Shown here piece by piece: positions 17,401 to 26,802 of a stretch of DNA of 45,253 nucleotides. The translations under genes were made by a program, and so were the position numbers. Numbering within the stretch: the first letter of the stretch is position 1; the number at the start of each line of letters is the position of its first letter. The notes under the pieces are model-generated. The model was not told the origin of the DNA. It searched no databases and worked only from the letters and a program-made list of their open reading frames with translations. Source of the stretch: Planococcus sp. A6. GTDB taxonomy: Bacteria; Bacillota; Bacilli; Bacillales_A; Planococcaceae. The stretch covers positions 1 to 45,253 of the forward strand of contig NZ_JAPEHT010000009.1 of NCBI RefSeq assembly GCF_028823615.1, in the 5' to 3' direction.

Positions 17401-18696
17401 ATGAAAAAAATCACTATCGCCGAAATGGCAAAATATAACGGACAAACCATCAAGCTCGGCGCATGGGTCGCCAATAAACGCTCCAGCGGAAAAATCGCCT
17501 TTCTTCAATTGCGCGATGGATCCGGCTTCGTGCAAGGCGTCGTTGTCAAAGCAGAAGCGGGCGAAGAGATCTTTGCCAAAGCGAAAGCATTGACGCAAGA
17601 AACTTCATTATATGTGACTGGTGAAGTGAAAGAAGACGAGCGCTCTGCGTTCGGCTACGAGTTGGCCATTTCAGAGATCGAAGTGATCCAGGAAGCGAAA
17701 GATTTCCCGATCACGCCGAAAGAACACGGTACTGAGTTCTTGATGGACAACCGCCACCTGTGGCTGCGTTCAAGAAAACAGCACGCCATCATGAAAATCC
17801 GCAACGAAATCATCCGTGCCACTTACGAATTCTTCAATGACAATGGATTCGTCAAAGTGGACCCGCCGATTCTCACAGGATCGTCTCCTGAAGGCACATC
17901 GGAATTGTTTGCAACAAAATACTTCGATGAAGATGCCTATCTGTCACAATCCGGCCAGCTTTATATGGAAGCGGCTGCGATGGCATTAGGAAAAGTGTTC
18001 TCGTTCGGGCCGACATTCCGTGCCGAAAAATCGAAAACCCGCCGCCACTTGATCGAATTCTGGATGATCGAACCGGAAATGGCCTTTGTGGAACATGCAG
18101 AGAGCTTGGAAGTCCAAGAGCAATACGTGGCCCATATCGTACAATCCGTCTTGAAGAATTGCCAGCTTGAACTCGAGCGCCTTGGCCGCGACACGACGAA
18201 ATTGGAAAAAATCCAAGCACCGTTCCCGCGCGTCACATATGATGAAGCGATCAAATGGCTGAACGACAATGGCTTTGACGATATCAAATGGGGCGAAGAT
18301 TTCGGCGCGCCTCACGAGACTGCGTTAGCTGAAAGCTACGATATGCCGATCTTCATCACGCATTACCCGATTGGCATCAAACCGTTCTATATGCAGCCGC
18401 ATCCCGACCGCGATGATGTCGTGTTGTGCGCTGACATGATCGCGCCTGAAGGCTACGGCGAGATCATCGGCGGATCTGAACGCATCCATGATTACGAGTT
18501 GATGAAACAGCGCATCCAAGAGCATAATTTGGACGAAGCTGCGTATGAATGGTATTTGGACCTCAGCAAATATGGAGCGGTGCCGCATTCCGGATTCGGT
18601 TTGGGCCTTGAGCGCACAGTCGCTTGGATCAGCGGAGCAGAACATGTCCGCGAATCGATTCCATTCCCGCGTTTGTTGAACCGTCTATACCCTTAA
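17401..18696 (+). CDS. asnS: Asparaginyl-tRNA synthetase
   Basis: AsnRS charges tRNA-Asn; this is a class II synthetase of 431 residues. The N-terminal OB fold binds the anticodon ([22 protein letters not shown]). Class II motif 2 is [22 protein letters not shown] and motif 3 is [19 protein letters not shown] precedes ATG 17401. It follows aspB by about 30 bases, so the enzyme making aspartate and a tRNA synthetase for its amide are co-expressed. There is no T-box upstream. Confidence 0.97.
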   Translation: MKKITIAEMAKYNGQTIKLGAWVANKRSSGKIAFLQLRDGSGFVQGVVVKAEAGEEIFAKAKALTQETSLYVTGEVKEDERSAFGYELAISEIEVIQEAKDFPITPKEHGTEFLMDNRHLWLRSRKQHAIMKIRNEIIRATYEFFNDNGFVKVDPPILTGSSPEGTSELFATKYFDEDAYLSQSGQLYMEAAAMALGKVFSFGPTFRAEKSKTRRHLIEFWMIEPEMAFVEHAESLEVQEQYVAHIVQSVLKNCQLELERLGRDTTKLEKIQAPFPRVTYDEAIKWLNDNGFDDIKWGEDFGAPHETALAESYDMPIFITHYPIGIKPFYMQPHPDRDDVVLCADMIAPEGYGEIIGGSERIHDYELMKQRIQEHNLDEAAYEWYLDLSKYGAVPHSGFGLGLERTVAWISGAEHVRESIPFPRLLNRLYP

Positions 18697-18728
18697 AAAA
18701 GTTAAACAAGACAACAAGAAACTGCCCG

Positions 18729-18756
18729 GCAGAAACCCCTTAAACAGGATTTCTGC
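18729..18756 (+). other. Hairpin between asnS and dnaD without a T tract
   Basis: GCAGAAA at 18729-18735 pairs with TTTCTGC at 18750-18756, with a further CCT/AGG inside. No U-run follows, so it is not a standard terminator; it may be an eroded terminator or an mRNA stability element. Confidence 0.4.
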
Positions 18757-18824
18757 TGCGGTGGATGAAATATCCTAATAGATTTAGACAGCTAGAAATT
18801 TGCATACAGAAAGGTGGTTGGGAT

Positions 18825-19526
18825 ATGAGACAGTCTGACCGATTGCAACAATGGATTGAGCAGGGAAATGTGACCATTTCCCAGCTTTTTTTTCAGTTTT
18901 ACCGGCGCTTGAAGATTAGTGACGAGGAAGCGATTATGCTATTGCAAATCCATTCCTTCCAACAGGCAGGAAACGTGTTTCCGACACCGGATGAAATCGC
19001 CGCAAGGATGTCTGCCAGCCAGAACAGCGTGACGACGATGCTGCAGAAATTGATGCAGCAAGGCTATCTGTCGATACACCAGGAAACGGCCGACGGGATG
19101 CTGACCGAGACGATTTCGCTCCAGCCTTTATGGGACAAACTCGTCGACTGCTTAGAGCTTAAAGCGCAAACCGAAAAAGAGCATACGCAAAAAGAACAGG
19201 AAGGCGAGATCTTCCAGCTGTTTGAACAAGAATTTGGCCGTTTTCTATCGCCGATGGAGATCGAAACGATTTCCATGTGGATGGACCAGGACGGCCATAC
19301 GCCGGAAGTCATCCGCATGGCTTTGAAGGAAGCCGTCATCGCGCAGAAGATCAGCTTGCGCTATGTCGACCGCATTTTGTTCGAGTGGAAGAAAAAGAAT
19401 ATCCGGACGTCGAGCCAAGTGTCACGGCATGCGAATTCGTTCCGGGAAAAAAACATCCGCATCCAGCCGCAGGAAAGCACCGCAAAAAAAGTGCAATTCT
19501 ATAATTGGCTGGAAGAACGGAATTAG
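18825..19526 (+). CDS. dnaD: Primosome/replication initiation protein DnaD
   Basis: DnaD helps load the replicative helicase at oriC and at stalled forks. This 233-residue protein has the winged-helix N-terminal part (FPTPDEIAARMSASQNSVTTMLQKLMQQGYL) and the C-terminal DnaD domain (FEQEFGRFLSPMEIETISMWMDQDG...KEAVIAQKISLRYVDRILFEWKK), ending VQFYNWLEE like B. subtilis DnaD. Start 18825 follows AAGGTGG at 18811-18817; an ATG at 18765 has no site. It is followed closely by nth, as is standard. Confidence 0.94.
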   Translation: MRQSDRLQQWIEQGNVTISQLFFQFYRRLKISDEEAIMLLQIHSFQQAGNVFPTPDEIAARMSASQNSVTTMLQKLMQQGYLSIHQETADGMLTETISLQPLWDKLVDCLELKAQTEKEHTQKEQEGEIFQLFEQEFGRFLSPMEIETISMWMDQDGHTPEVIRMALKEAVIAQKISLRYVDRILFEWKKKNIRTSSQVSRHANSFREKNIRIQPQESTAKKVQFYNWLEERN

Positions 19527-19537
19527 CAGGTGATAGG

Positions 19538-20218
19538 ATGATGACGAAAAAAGAATGGCTCGCTTGCCTGGAGGAAATGGACCATATGTTTCCTGATGCC
19601 CATTGTGAATTGATCCACCGCAACCCGTTCGATTTGGTCATTGCGGTATTATTGTCTGCACAATGCACCGACAAGCTCGTCAACAAAGTGACGGCAAATC
19701 TTTTCGAGAAGTACCATACACCGGAAGATTATCTTTCGGTTCCTTTGGAAGAATTGCAACAGGATATCCGTTCGATCGGCTTGTTCCGCAATAAAGCGAA
19801 GAACATCCAGGCGCTTAGCCGAATACTGATCGAGCAGCACGGCGGGCGTGTGCCGGAAGACCGCGACCTATTGATGACTTTGCCAGGCGTCGGAAGAAAG
19901 ACCGCCAATGTGGTCGTTTCCGTCGCATTCAATAAGCCGGCGCTGGCCGTCGATACCCATGTCGAACGCGTCTCGAAACGTCTCGGCTTATGCCGCTGGA
20001 AAGATTCTCCCTTGCAAGTCGAAGAGACGATTATGAAAAAAACCCCTGCAGAGGATTGGTCGAAAACCCATCACCAAATCATCTTCTTCGGCCGCTACCA
20101 CTGCAAGGCGCAAAACCCCGGCTGTCACGTCTGTCCGTTGTTCGACCGTTGCCGCGAAGGGAAAAAACGCGATAAAAAAGGACTTGTGAAACATGACGCT
20201 GTCACGGAAATCAATTGA
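19538..20218 (+). CDS. nth: Endonuclease III, DNA glycosylase/AP lyase
   Basis: Nth removes oxidised pyrimidines and cuts the abasic site. The helix-hairpin-helix LPGVGRKTANVV carries the catalytic Lys, and DTHVERVSKR carries the catalytic Asp. The 4Fe-4S ligands are in the pattern C-x6-C-x2-C-x5-C (CKAQNPGCHVCPLFDRC). At about 226 residues it is full length. The start is ATG 19538 or the adjacent ATG 19541, after AGGTGA. The last 26 nt overlap ypoC. Confidence 0.96.
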   Translation: MMTKKEWLACLEEMDHMFPDAHCELIHRNPFDLVIAVLLSAQCTDKLVNKVTANLFEKYHTPEDYLSVPLEELQQDIRSIGLFRNKAKNIQALSRILIEQHGGRVPEDRDLLMTLPGVGRKTANVVVSVAFNKPALAVDTHVERVSKRLGLCRWKDSPLQVEETIMKKTPAEDWSKTHHQIIFFGRYHCKAQNPGCHVCPLFDRCREGKKRDKKGLVKHDAVTEIN

Positions 20219-20525
20219 CCAAGCCGTTTCGCCGTTCTACGAAGCCTGGGCTGGCTTAGGGCAGGATATCCAATCCTGTTTTCAGCAGCAGGCCGGTGAC
20301 TGCCACGAGCTCATTGCAGAAGGTTATGAGGTCTACGAAGCATTGCGAAAAACGCTTGATGACTTGTTCGGGAGCTCTGCTCCGTCTCCATTGAATGAAC
20401 GCGAGCGGCTTGAGTTTGTGAGAAACTCCAAAAGTGCACACGCAGCTTCTCGACAGCTGGAGCAATTATTCGTGGAGCTAAAGAAGAAAATCGCACGCAT
20501 AAAGATCGGCTACCCAGCTGAGTGA
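20193..20525 (+). CDS. ypoC: Small helical protein, YpoC-like
   Basis: A 110-residue, probably helical cytoplasmic protein that starts inside the end of nth and is followed by a strong terminator. The position corresponds to ypoC, the gene after dnaD-nth in Bacillus, although the B. subtilis protein is, as I recall, longer. I see no catalytic motif, signal peptide or membrane segment. The function is unknown. The overlap with nth suggests translational coupling and a possible repair or replication link. Confidence 0.65.
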   Translation: MTLSRKSIDQAVSPFYEAWAGLGQDIQSCFQQQAGDCHELIAEGYEVYEALRKTLDDLFGSSAPSPLNERERLEFVRNSKSAHAASRQLEQLFVELKKKIARIKIGYPAE

Positions 20526-20532
20526 ATGATTG

Positions 20533-20568
20533 AACCTCGGGCAGAAACCATTTCTGCCCGAGGTTTTT
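20533..20568 (+). terminator. Intrinsic terminator after ypoC
   Basis: A perfect 15-bp stem (20533-20547 with 20551-20565) has a three-base CCA loop and ends in a T run. Confidence 0.93.
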
Positions 20569-20572
20569 GCGT

Positions 20573-20611
20573 AAAAAAAGGCCTGCCCTAGAATTCTAGA
20601 GCAGGCCTTTT
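20573..20611 (-). terminator. Intrinsic terminator of recU-ponA
   Basis: Read on the minus strand, AAAAGGCCTGC pairs with GCAGGCCTTTT and is followed by further T residues (A run at 20573-20579 on the plus strand). An inner CTAGAATTCTAG palindrome extends the stem. Confidence 0.9.
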
Positions 20612-20627
20612 AAAATTGGGACGAAAA

Positions 20628-23342
20628 TCAAGTTGCGTCTTCATCGTCCTCATTGTTTGAGTTGTTTCCGTTATCATCGTCATTTCCATTCTCGTTTCCA
20701 TTGCGATTGCCGTTTTCGTTGGATGAGGCATTGCTGCCTGACCCTTCTTGGTTTCCTTCTTCCGGTTCTTCCGGCTGCTCAGGAATGTCTACGAGATCAT
20801 CTGGAGTTTCAGTGGCTTCTTCTTCCTCAGCCGGTTCCTCTTCAGTAGGCTCTTCTTCAGTAGGTTCTTCTTCAGTAGGTTCTTCCTCGGCCGGTTGTTC
20901 TTCAGCTGGCTCTTCTTCAGTCGGTTCTTCTTCTACTGGTTCTTCTTCAACAGGTTCTTCTTCCGGCTCTTCCTCAGGCTCCTCTTCAGGAGGAGGCGTG
21001 ATCTCGATGGTCGTGGAAGCCGGGTCACTGCGTCTGCCATTTTGAGTGGCGACGACGCGGAATGTATATGTGACGCCTTCTTCAAGGCCATCATAAGAAT
21101 AGCTGGTGTCATCTGTCGTCGTCAGCACTTCGCCGTTGACGGAAACTTCAAATGACACATCATCCGAACCATGGCTCCAGCTCAAGTTAGCTGTTGAGCC
21201 GCTGACGTCTGCTCTTAATCCAGAAGGTCGGTCAGGGTCTGCCACAAATCGCTCTGATATTGTACTGGGCTCCGTCCCCCTTGCAAACAATTCTTCACTG
21301 CGCATGCTCCACGGGGTGAACGGGCTTGCCAGGCGAAGCGGTTCAGTGCCGACTTCGATCACTTCCTGGGATACCGAGTCCGGCTGTTGAAAGCTTGCCG
21401 TTTCCGGTGAAGAGATCTGGCTCATCACTTGCTTGAACAAACGCTGTGCAAGCAGACGTTCGTTTGAAGCGGTGTCGATTGGTGTAGCTATAGATGGGTA
21501 TCCGCTCCAGACCGAAATGGAATAATCGGTCGTATAACCTGCAAACCAGACATCCGGCGCGGAACTTGCATCTAAGCCATATTTGGTCAAGTCGTCTTCT
21601 CTGTAGTTAGAAGTACCAGTCTTGCCGGCCATGTCCAATCCGCTGATGGCGGCTTCTTTGCCTGTCGATCCCGAAATACTTGTGTCGACGACATCACGAA
21701 GCATGTCTGTCACCATATAAGCGGTGCTGTCTTTCATCGCCGTCACTGGTTCAGGGGCGACTACTTCTTCTGTTGAACCATCGCGGAAGACGATTTTTTT
21801 GATAGTATGCGGTTCAGTGAATACCCCATTGTTGCCAAAAGCCGCGAAAGCACCGGCCAGTTCGACAGTAGAAATATTGAATTCAGGAGTTCCTAGTGCT
21901 GCGGATTCATAAATGCTACCAAAGTCCAAGCCGAGTTTTTGAGTGAAATCGCTAGCGTTATCAGATCCAACTTCCGCTAGCGCTTTAACTGCCGGAATAT
22001 TTCGTGAGCGGTACAAGGCTTCGCGCGCTGTCATTGGCCCAAGGAACTGGCCATCGACGTTGCGGATTTCTTGGCCATCGCTATAAGAATATTCTTCATC
22101 GACCAATGTCTGTCCGGTTGACCAATCCAGGTACTCGATGGCCGGTCCATAGCTGACAAGCGGCTTAATTGTTGAACCGATGACGCGGTCTCTGGATGTT
22201 GCAAAGTTTCTGCGCACATCACCTTCGTATTCACGGGCCGCCCCGACTGCACTGATGCCGCCGGTTTGTGTATCGACGACTGTCATGGCGGATTCAACTT
22301 CGTCATCGAAGAAGAGATCTGAAGACATCGTTTCATTGACGCGTTCTTGTACATACGGTTCGAGTGTCGTATAAATCGTCAAGCCTTCATCGAGCGAATA
22401 ATCGCCTTCGAGGGCTTCGAGCTCATCAACAACCATTTCCATGAATGCTGTGTATTCCGTGCTTTCTTCCGTTGTGGTGCGCTGATCTTCAGGAAGAAGT
22501 GTGGATTCGACTGGCGTGTTCCACGCTTCTTCTTTTTGAGCTGCATCGATTTTCCCGTGCTGTTCCATCAAATTCAAGACGATATCGCGGCGCTCTTCAG
22601 CTGCTTGCGGGTTCTTGAACGGATTATAACGGTTCGGGCTTTGCGGCATTCCGGCAAGAAGGGCAGCTTCGTGAAGTTCAAGCTCAGCTGCGGGTTTCCC
22701 GAAGAACTGCTCAGCAGCAGTACCAAAGCCATAAGTATTGCCTGACATCAGGATTTTGTTGAAATACATTTCAAAAATTTCTTCTTTGGAATATTCCTGT
22801 TCAAGCTTGAATGCCAAGTAGGCTTCCTGTGCTTTACGCTTCAAAGTTTTTTCATTGGACAGGAAGGAGTTCTTGATGACTTGCTGGGTGATGGTGCTGG
22901 CACCTTGAGATCCAAAACCGCCTGTGATGTTGGCGACAACCGCGCCGCCGAGGCGGATCAAATCGATTCCGGAATGGTCATAGAAGCGATTGTCTTCAGT
23001 TGCAAGAATCGCATCTTCCATTACTTGCGGAATATCGTCATATTCGACATATTCCCGGTTTTGGGCAGTGAAATACGGAATTTCAGTTTCACCGTCATTT
23101 GCCAGGAAAACAGGGCTGATCGGGTCTCTCAACAGTTCTTCGTCGAGTTCAGGCGCACTGGACGCATAGACAGCGAATAAGACGACCCCGAATAGAAAGC
23201 CGGCGACGGCCAAGGCTACAATAGCCAGTAACCCTCTTTTAATCCACGTTTTTGCACCGGATTTCTTTTGTTTGTTCGAGTTTTTCCGTTGCCGTTCAAT
23301 TGATTTTCTGCGTTCTTCACGCGATATTTTCTTATCACTCAC
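20628..23342 (-). CDS. ponA: Class A penicillin-binding protein with FN3 domain and acidic repeat tail
   Basis: This bifunctional peptidoglycan synthase has 904 residues. After a basic cytoplasmic head and a membrane helix (about residues 37-60) comes a GT51 glycosyltransferase (catalytic Glu116 in ATEDNRFYDH; GASTITQQVIKN). The transpeptidase follows, with Ser390-T-I-Lys393, Ser446-R-Asn448 and Lys574-Thr-Gly576. Residues 704-782 look like a fibronectin type III domain. Residues about 786-843 are Glu/Pro repeats such as PTEEEPTEEE, and about 863-904 is an Asn/Gly/Asp-rich tail. The start is GTG at 23342 after GAGGAAG. It is the second gene of recU-ponA; gpsB, which controls PBP1 in B. subtilis, lies about 5 kb away. 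Confidence 0.95.
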   Translation of the reverse strand: MSDKKISREERRKSIERQRKNSNKQKKSGAKTWIKRGLLAIVALAVAGFLFGVVLFAVYASSAPELDEELLRDPISPVFLANDGETEIPYFTAQNREYVEYDDIPQVMEDAILATEDNRFYDHSGIDLIRLGGAVVANITGGFGSQGASTITQQVIKNSFLSNEKTLKRKAQEAYLAFKLEQEYSKEEIFEMYFNKILMSGNTYGFGTAAEQFFGKPAAELELHEAALLAGMPQSPNRYNPFKNPQAAEERRDIVLNLMEQHGKIDAAQKEEAWNTPVESTLLPEDQRTTTEESTEYTAFMEMVVDELEALEGDYSLDEGLTIYTTLEPYVQERVNETMSSDLFFDDEVESAMTVVDTQTGGISAVGAAREYEGDVRRNFATSRDRVIGSTIKPLVSYGPAIEYLDWSTGQTLVDEEYSYSDGQEIRNVDGQFLGPMTAREALYRSRNIPAVKALAEVGSDNASDFTQKLGLDFGSIYESAALGTPEFNISTVELAGAFAAFGNNGVFTEPHTIKKIVFRDGSTEEVVAPEPVTAMKDSTAYMVTDMLRDVVDTSISGSTGKEAAISGLDMAGKTGTSNYREDDLTKYGLDASSAPDVWFAGYTTDYSISVWSGYPSIATPIDTASNERLLAQRLFKQVMSQISSPETASFQQPDSVSQEVIEVGTEPLRLASPFTPWSMRSEELFARGTEPSTISERFVADPDRPSGLRADVSGSTANLSWSHGSDDVSFEVSVNGEVLTTTDDTSYSYDGLEEGVTYTFRVVATQNGRRSDPASTTIEITPPPEEEPEEEPEEEPVEEEPVEEEPTEEEPAEEQPAEEEPTEEEPTEEEPTEEEPAEEEEATETPDDLVDIPEQPEEPEEGNQEGSGSNASSNENGNRNGNENGNDDDNGNNSNNEDDEDAT
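20810..20990 (-). repeat. Tandem codon repeat encoding the Glu/Pro tail of PonA
   Basis: Imperfect units of about 12-18 bp (GGTTCTTCTTCAGTA-like on the plus strand) repeat around ten times and encode EEEP, TEEEP and AEEEP blocks. The region is prone to copy-number change by slippage. Confidence 0.85.
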
Positions 23343-23369
23343 ATGCGCTTCCTCACTTTCATGTATATG

Positions 23370-23972
23370 CTATTTCATTAGCTGATGGAGCACGGACAGA
23401 TAATCGATTCTCGGGAAAGCACCTGGCTTTACTTCAACCGAAGCTTCTTCGACTTCCGCTAAAGTCATCGATTTCCTTCCGCCTGAGGCCATTCGCTTCC
23501 AATAGGTTTCCAGTATTTCGAATGGCAAGACAAAATAGCGGTCGAGGGAAGAGAATCGGATGATCAAAAAGGCCAGGCCCCCGTGGCGGATGATGTCTGC
23601 CATATGGTGCACTTGGTGTTCGTGGATGTTCTTCAACGGGAAAGAAGTCCGGATTTCGGTTTCTTTCGCTTCGAAATCGACGTAGCGGCCTTGCCAGATG
23701 CCGTTATAATCGGTCGTAGACGGGGCTTGGAAATAAGCTTCCCGTATAACCGCAGCGCTCCTAGAGGGGTATTCGACACGCACGATTTGCACCGGCACGG
23801 GCTTTTTGTGGATAACGGCGAGCCCGCGCTGTAAATAAAAACTATTCGTTTCGTTCAGTTCATCCTCCAGGGTTTTCCCGCGATTGCTGAATGAAACATC
23901 TTTTTTCTTCTTCTGCACCGGCTGATCTTTCGGTGGAGAAAATTTCTTTCCATTTGGGTAATTGATTGCCAT
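23370..23972 (-). CDS. recU: Holliday junction resolvase RecU
   Basis: RecU cuts four-way DNA junctions during recombination and chromosome segregation. The nuclease core is clear: TDYNGIWQGRYVDFEAKET supplies conserved acidic residues and Lys, with NRGKTLEDELN before it and FPLKNIHEHQVHHM after it. At 200 residues it is the usual length. Start ATG is at 23970-23972, with GAGGTGT just upstream. It precedes ponA by 27 nt on the same strand, the conserved recU-ponA operon of Firmicutes. Confidence 0.96.
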   Translation of the reverse strand: MAINYPNGKKFSPPKDQPVQKKKKDVSFSNRGKTLEDELNETNSFYLQRGLAVIHKKPVPVQIVRVEYPSRSAAVIREAYFQAPSTTDYNGIWQGRYVDFEAKETEIRTSFPLKNIHEHQVHHMADIIRHGGLAFLIIRFSSLDRYFVLPFEILETYWKRMASGGRKSMTLAEVEEASVEVKPGAFPRIDYLSVLHQLMK

Positions 23973-24162
23973 TTGTGATACACCTCGCTTACTTTATCAT
24001 ATCACACGCACCTAGACGATAAATATGATGAAAGGTTTCCGAACTTTATTCCTAATAATAGCGGATTTTTGAGCCATCTCCAACTGAAAAGAATGCTTGT
24101 TCGGCATACTGTATATGGGTTGCCGGATTGTGATAAACTAATGGCTATGGAGGGGGAAGAAA
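23973..24162. promoter_or_regulatory. Divergent intergenic region recU/yppE
   Basis: It must hold promoters for both directions. On the minus strand, TATGAT (complement of 23996-24001) with TTTATC 16 bp upstream is a possible -10/-35 pair for recU. I see no convincing plus-strand promoter. Confidence 0.4.
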
Positions 24163-24531
24163 ATGGACCTCAAGCAATTATCAACCGATCTTTACCACGA
24201 ATGCGATATGTGTCTCGCGCGCTTTAAGAAAATGCGTGAGCTGGATGCAGATCCTGATTTTTTTCAAGATGTAAAACCATATGCCGATAAATGGCATGCT
24301 GCCATAGATGAATGGAAAGATGCTTCGCTTATGTTTATCCGGAGCGAACGGCCGAAATACGTCCACAAGCTGCAAATCGACAATGCGGCAGAAGGCATGG
24401 GGCAAGTATTCGTCCAGAGTTTCTATAAAGATACGAGCAAAAAACGTTTTGTCCAGACGATCCAAGCGGCTCAGTACACGATACAGACCTTGCTTACAGC
24501 GATAGATGAAAAGGGCGATGAGAAACAATGA
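24163..24531 (+). CDS. yppE: DUF1798 protein YppE
   Basis: A 122-residue helical protein matching YppE (DUF1798) in length, position and features such as the central KWHAAIDEWKDASLMFI. GGAGGGGGAAG precedes ATG 24163. Its stop overlaps the start of yprA by four bases (ATGA), so the two are coupled. The function is unknown. In B. subtilis yppC, yppD, yppF and yppG lie nearby, but they are missing here. Confidence 0.85.
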   Translation: MDLKQLSTDLYHECDMCLARFKKMRELDADPDFFQDVKPYADKWHAAIDEWKDASLMFIRSERPKYVHKLQIDNAAEGMGQVFVQSFYKDTSKKRFVQTIQAAQYTIQTLLTAIDEKGDEKQ

Positions 24532-26798
24532 GAATCAAAAAGACAATACCGGAAATCCTTAAAGAGTGGAAAGTTGAGCCGGAGATGATGGAACGCATTT
24601 ACCATTGGCATACGAAGCCTGAGAAACCGGCAAGCTATGCCGATTTTCCGGAAGCGATGCACGATAGCCTGAAACAGGCTTTACGCAAAAAAGGCATCGA
24701 ACAATTGTATACCCATCAAAGGCAGGCGTTCGACTTGGCGCAAGCGGGCAATTCGTTTACGGCCGTAACGCCGACCGCATCCGGTAAATCGTATTGTTAT
24801 CATTTGCCGGTGCTGCACAAAATATTGAATGACCCGAATGCGCGGGCATTGTACTTGTTTCCGACAAAAGCTTTGGCGCAAGACCAAAAAAGTGATTTGC
24901 ACGATTTAATTGAAAAGACCGAGCAGTCGATCTTGTCCTATACCTATGACGGCGACACTTCCCCGTCGATCCGGACGAAAGTGCGGAAAGCCGGGCAAAT
25001 CGTCATGACCAATCCCGACATGCTCCATTCCGGCATTTTGCCGCATCATACGAAATGGGTGTCTCTTTTTGAGAACCTTCATTATATAGTGATCGATGAA
25101 CTGCACACTTACAAAGGGGTATTTGGCACCCATGTGGCACACGTTATCCGCCGCCTGAAACGAATCTGCAACTTTTACGGCAGCGATCCGGTCTTTATCT
25201 GTACGTCGGCGACCATTGCCAATCCGAAGCAGCTGGCTGAAAGTTTGACCAATACCGACCACGAGTTGATCGACCGGAACGGCGCGCCAGCAGGCAAAAA
25301 GCATATCTTGTTCTACAATCCTCCGATCGTCCACCCAACATTCGGCGTCCGGCGCAGTGCGGTGCTCGAAGTGCGTGATCTCGCGACATATCTCGTCAAG
25401 CAAGGCGTCCAGACAATCGTGTTTGCCAAATCACGCGTGCGTGTGGAAATGCTGGTAACTTATTTAAACGAAATTACAAAATATAAGTTGCAGGACGAAT
25501 CGATTAAAGGCTACCGCGGCGGCTATTTGCCTTCGGAGCGGCGCGCCATCGAAAAAGGTTTGCGCGACGGTTCCATCCAATGCGTCGTATCGACCAATGC
25601 ACTCGAACTCGGTGTAGACATCGGCCAATTGCAGGCGTGCATCATGACCGGCTATCCAGGGAATATCGCAAGCGCCTGGCAGCAGGCAGGGCGTGCAGGC
25701 AGGCGCCAGGACGAATCGCTCGTTGTCTATGTCGCCCAGTCAACGGCACTCGATCAGTACATCATCAATCATCCGGAATATCTTCTCGACCAATCACCGG
25801 AGGAAGCGCGCATCCATCCGGAGAACATCATCATCTTGATGGACCATCTGAAATGCGCGTCATTCGAACTGCCGTTTTCGACAGATGATATGTACGGGGA
25901 ATTTGATGTCCAGTCTTTGCTTGAATACCTTCAGGAAGAAGGGGTGCTCGTCCGGACATCAGACCGCTGGCATTGGATGAGCGACCGTTTCCCGGCGCAT
26001 GATATCTCCTTGCGTTCGGCAACGCAGGAAAATGTCGTCATCGTCGACCAATCGGTTCCGGCCGACACAAAAGTCATCGGCGAGATGGACCGCTTCAGTG
26101 CCATGACGCTTTTGCACGAAGAAGCGATCTACCTTCACCAAGGCACTCAGTTCCAAGTAGAGATCTTGGATTGGGAAGAGAAAAAAGCGTATGTGCGCGA
26201 AGTGGACGTCGATTATTTCACGGACGCGAACTTGGCGATCGAACTGAAAGTGATCAGCGAAGACAAGCATCGCAAGCTCCACCAGTCCAACGTTTTTTAC
26301 GGAGATGTGGCGGTTCTTGCTATGCCGACGATATTCAAGAAAATACGCTTTGATACACATGACAATATCGGCTCAGGGCCGATTTCACTTCCAGCCGAAG
26401 AATTGCATACCTCATCGACTTGGCTCAGTTTTGACAAGCCAGCCGATTTCAGCGATTCGGATTTGTCGGATATGATGACCGGCGCAGCTTATGCAATCGA
26501 AAGCTTTATCCCGATATTCGTACAATGCGACCGGCGCGATGTCCACGTCGTACCGCAAGTGAAATCACCGCATAACGACCAGCCATCGTTTTTTATTCAT
26601 GATTCCTACCCGGGCGGCATCGGCATCAGCGAACGCATCTATGAGTTATGGCAGCCGCTACTTGAAAAAGCGCGCCAGCACGTCTCGGAATGCCCATGCT
26701 TTGATGGTTGCCCGTCATGCATCGGCGCTCAGGATGCGGCGATGGATATGAAAGGGCGCGTCATCGAATTGCTCGTGGAATTGGAGAAAGAGGGGTGA
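24528..26798 (+). CDS. mrfA: MrfA/YprA DEAD-box helicase with DUF1998 zinc module
   Basis: MrfA (YprA) is the helicase of a mitomycin C repair pathway in B. subtilis that works without UvrABC. The helicase motifs are present: TPTASGKS near residue 81, IDELH near 189, CTSATIANP, STNALELGVDIG and QAGRAGRR. The DUF1998-type C-terminus ends in a cysteine cluster (CPCFDGCPSCIG, about residues 722-733), expected to bind zinc. At 756 residues it is near full length. It is coupled to yppE upstream and to mrfB downstream, only 4 bp away. The specific function is transferred from the B. subtilis homologue. Confidence 0.93.
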   Translation: MRIKKTIPEILKEWKVEPEMMERIYHWHTKPEKPASYADFPEAMHDSLKQALRKKGIEQLYTHQRQAFDLAQAGNSFTAVTPTASGKSYCYHLPVLHKILNDPNARALYLFPTKALAQDQKSDLHDLIEKTEQSILSYTYDGDTSPSIRTKVRKAGQIVMTNPDMLHSGILPHHTKWVSLFENLHYIVIDELHTYKGVFGTHVAHVIRRLKRICNFYGSDPVFICTSATIANPKQLAESLTNTDHELIDRNGAPAGKKHILFYNPPIVHPTFGVRRSAVLEVRDLATYLVKQGVQTIVFAKSRVRVEMLVTYLNEITKYKLQDESIKGYRGGYLPSERRAIEKGLRDGSIQCVVSTNALELGVDIGQLQACIMTGYPGNIASAWQQAGRAGRRQDESLVVYVAQSTALDQYIINHPEYLLDQSPEEARIHPENIIILMDHLKCASFELPFSTDDMYGEFDVQSLLEYLQEEGVLVRTSDRWHWMSDRFPAHDISLRSATQENVVIVDQSVPADTKVIGEMDRFSAMTLLHEEAIYLHQGTQFQVEILDWEEKKAYVREVDVDYFTDANLAIELKVISEDKHRKLHQSNVFYGDVAVLAMPTIFKKIRFDTHDNIGSGPISLPAEELHTSSTWLSFDKPADFSDSDLSDMMTGAAYAIESFIPIFVQCDRRDVHVVPQVKSPHNDQPSFFIHDSYPGGIGISERIYELWQPLLEKARQHVSECPCFDGCPSCIGAQDAAMDMKGRVIELLVELEKEG

Positions 26799-26802
26799 GC
26801 GT

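Noticed and set aside
17873-18315. Several antisense open frames of over 100 codons within asnS.
   Set aside because: They are shadows of a conserved gene, with no ribosome sites or recognisable protein features; similar shadows occur within ponA, dynA and dinG.
20810-20990. Short regular repeats resembling a CRISPR array.
   Set aside because: The units are 12-18 bp, imperfect, lack unique spacers and read in frame as Glu/Pro blocks of PonA.
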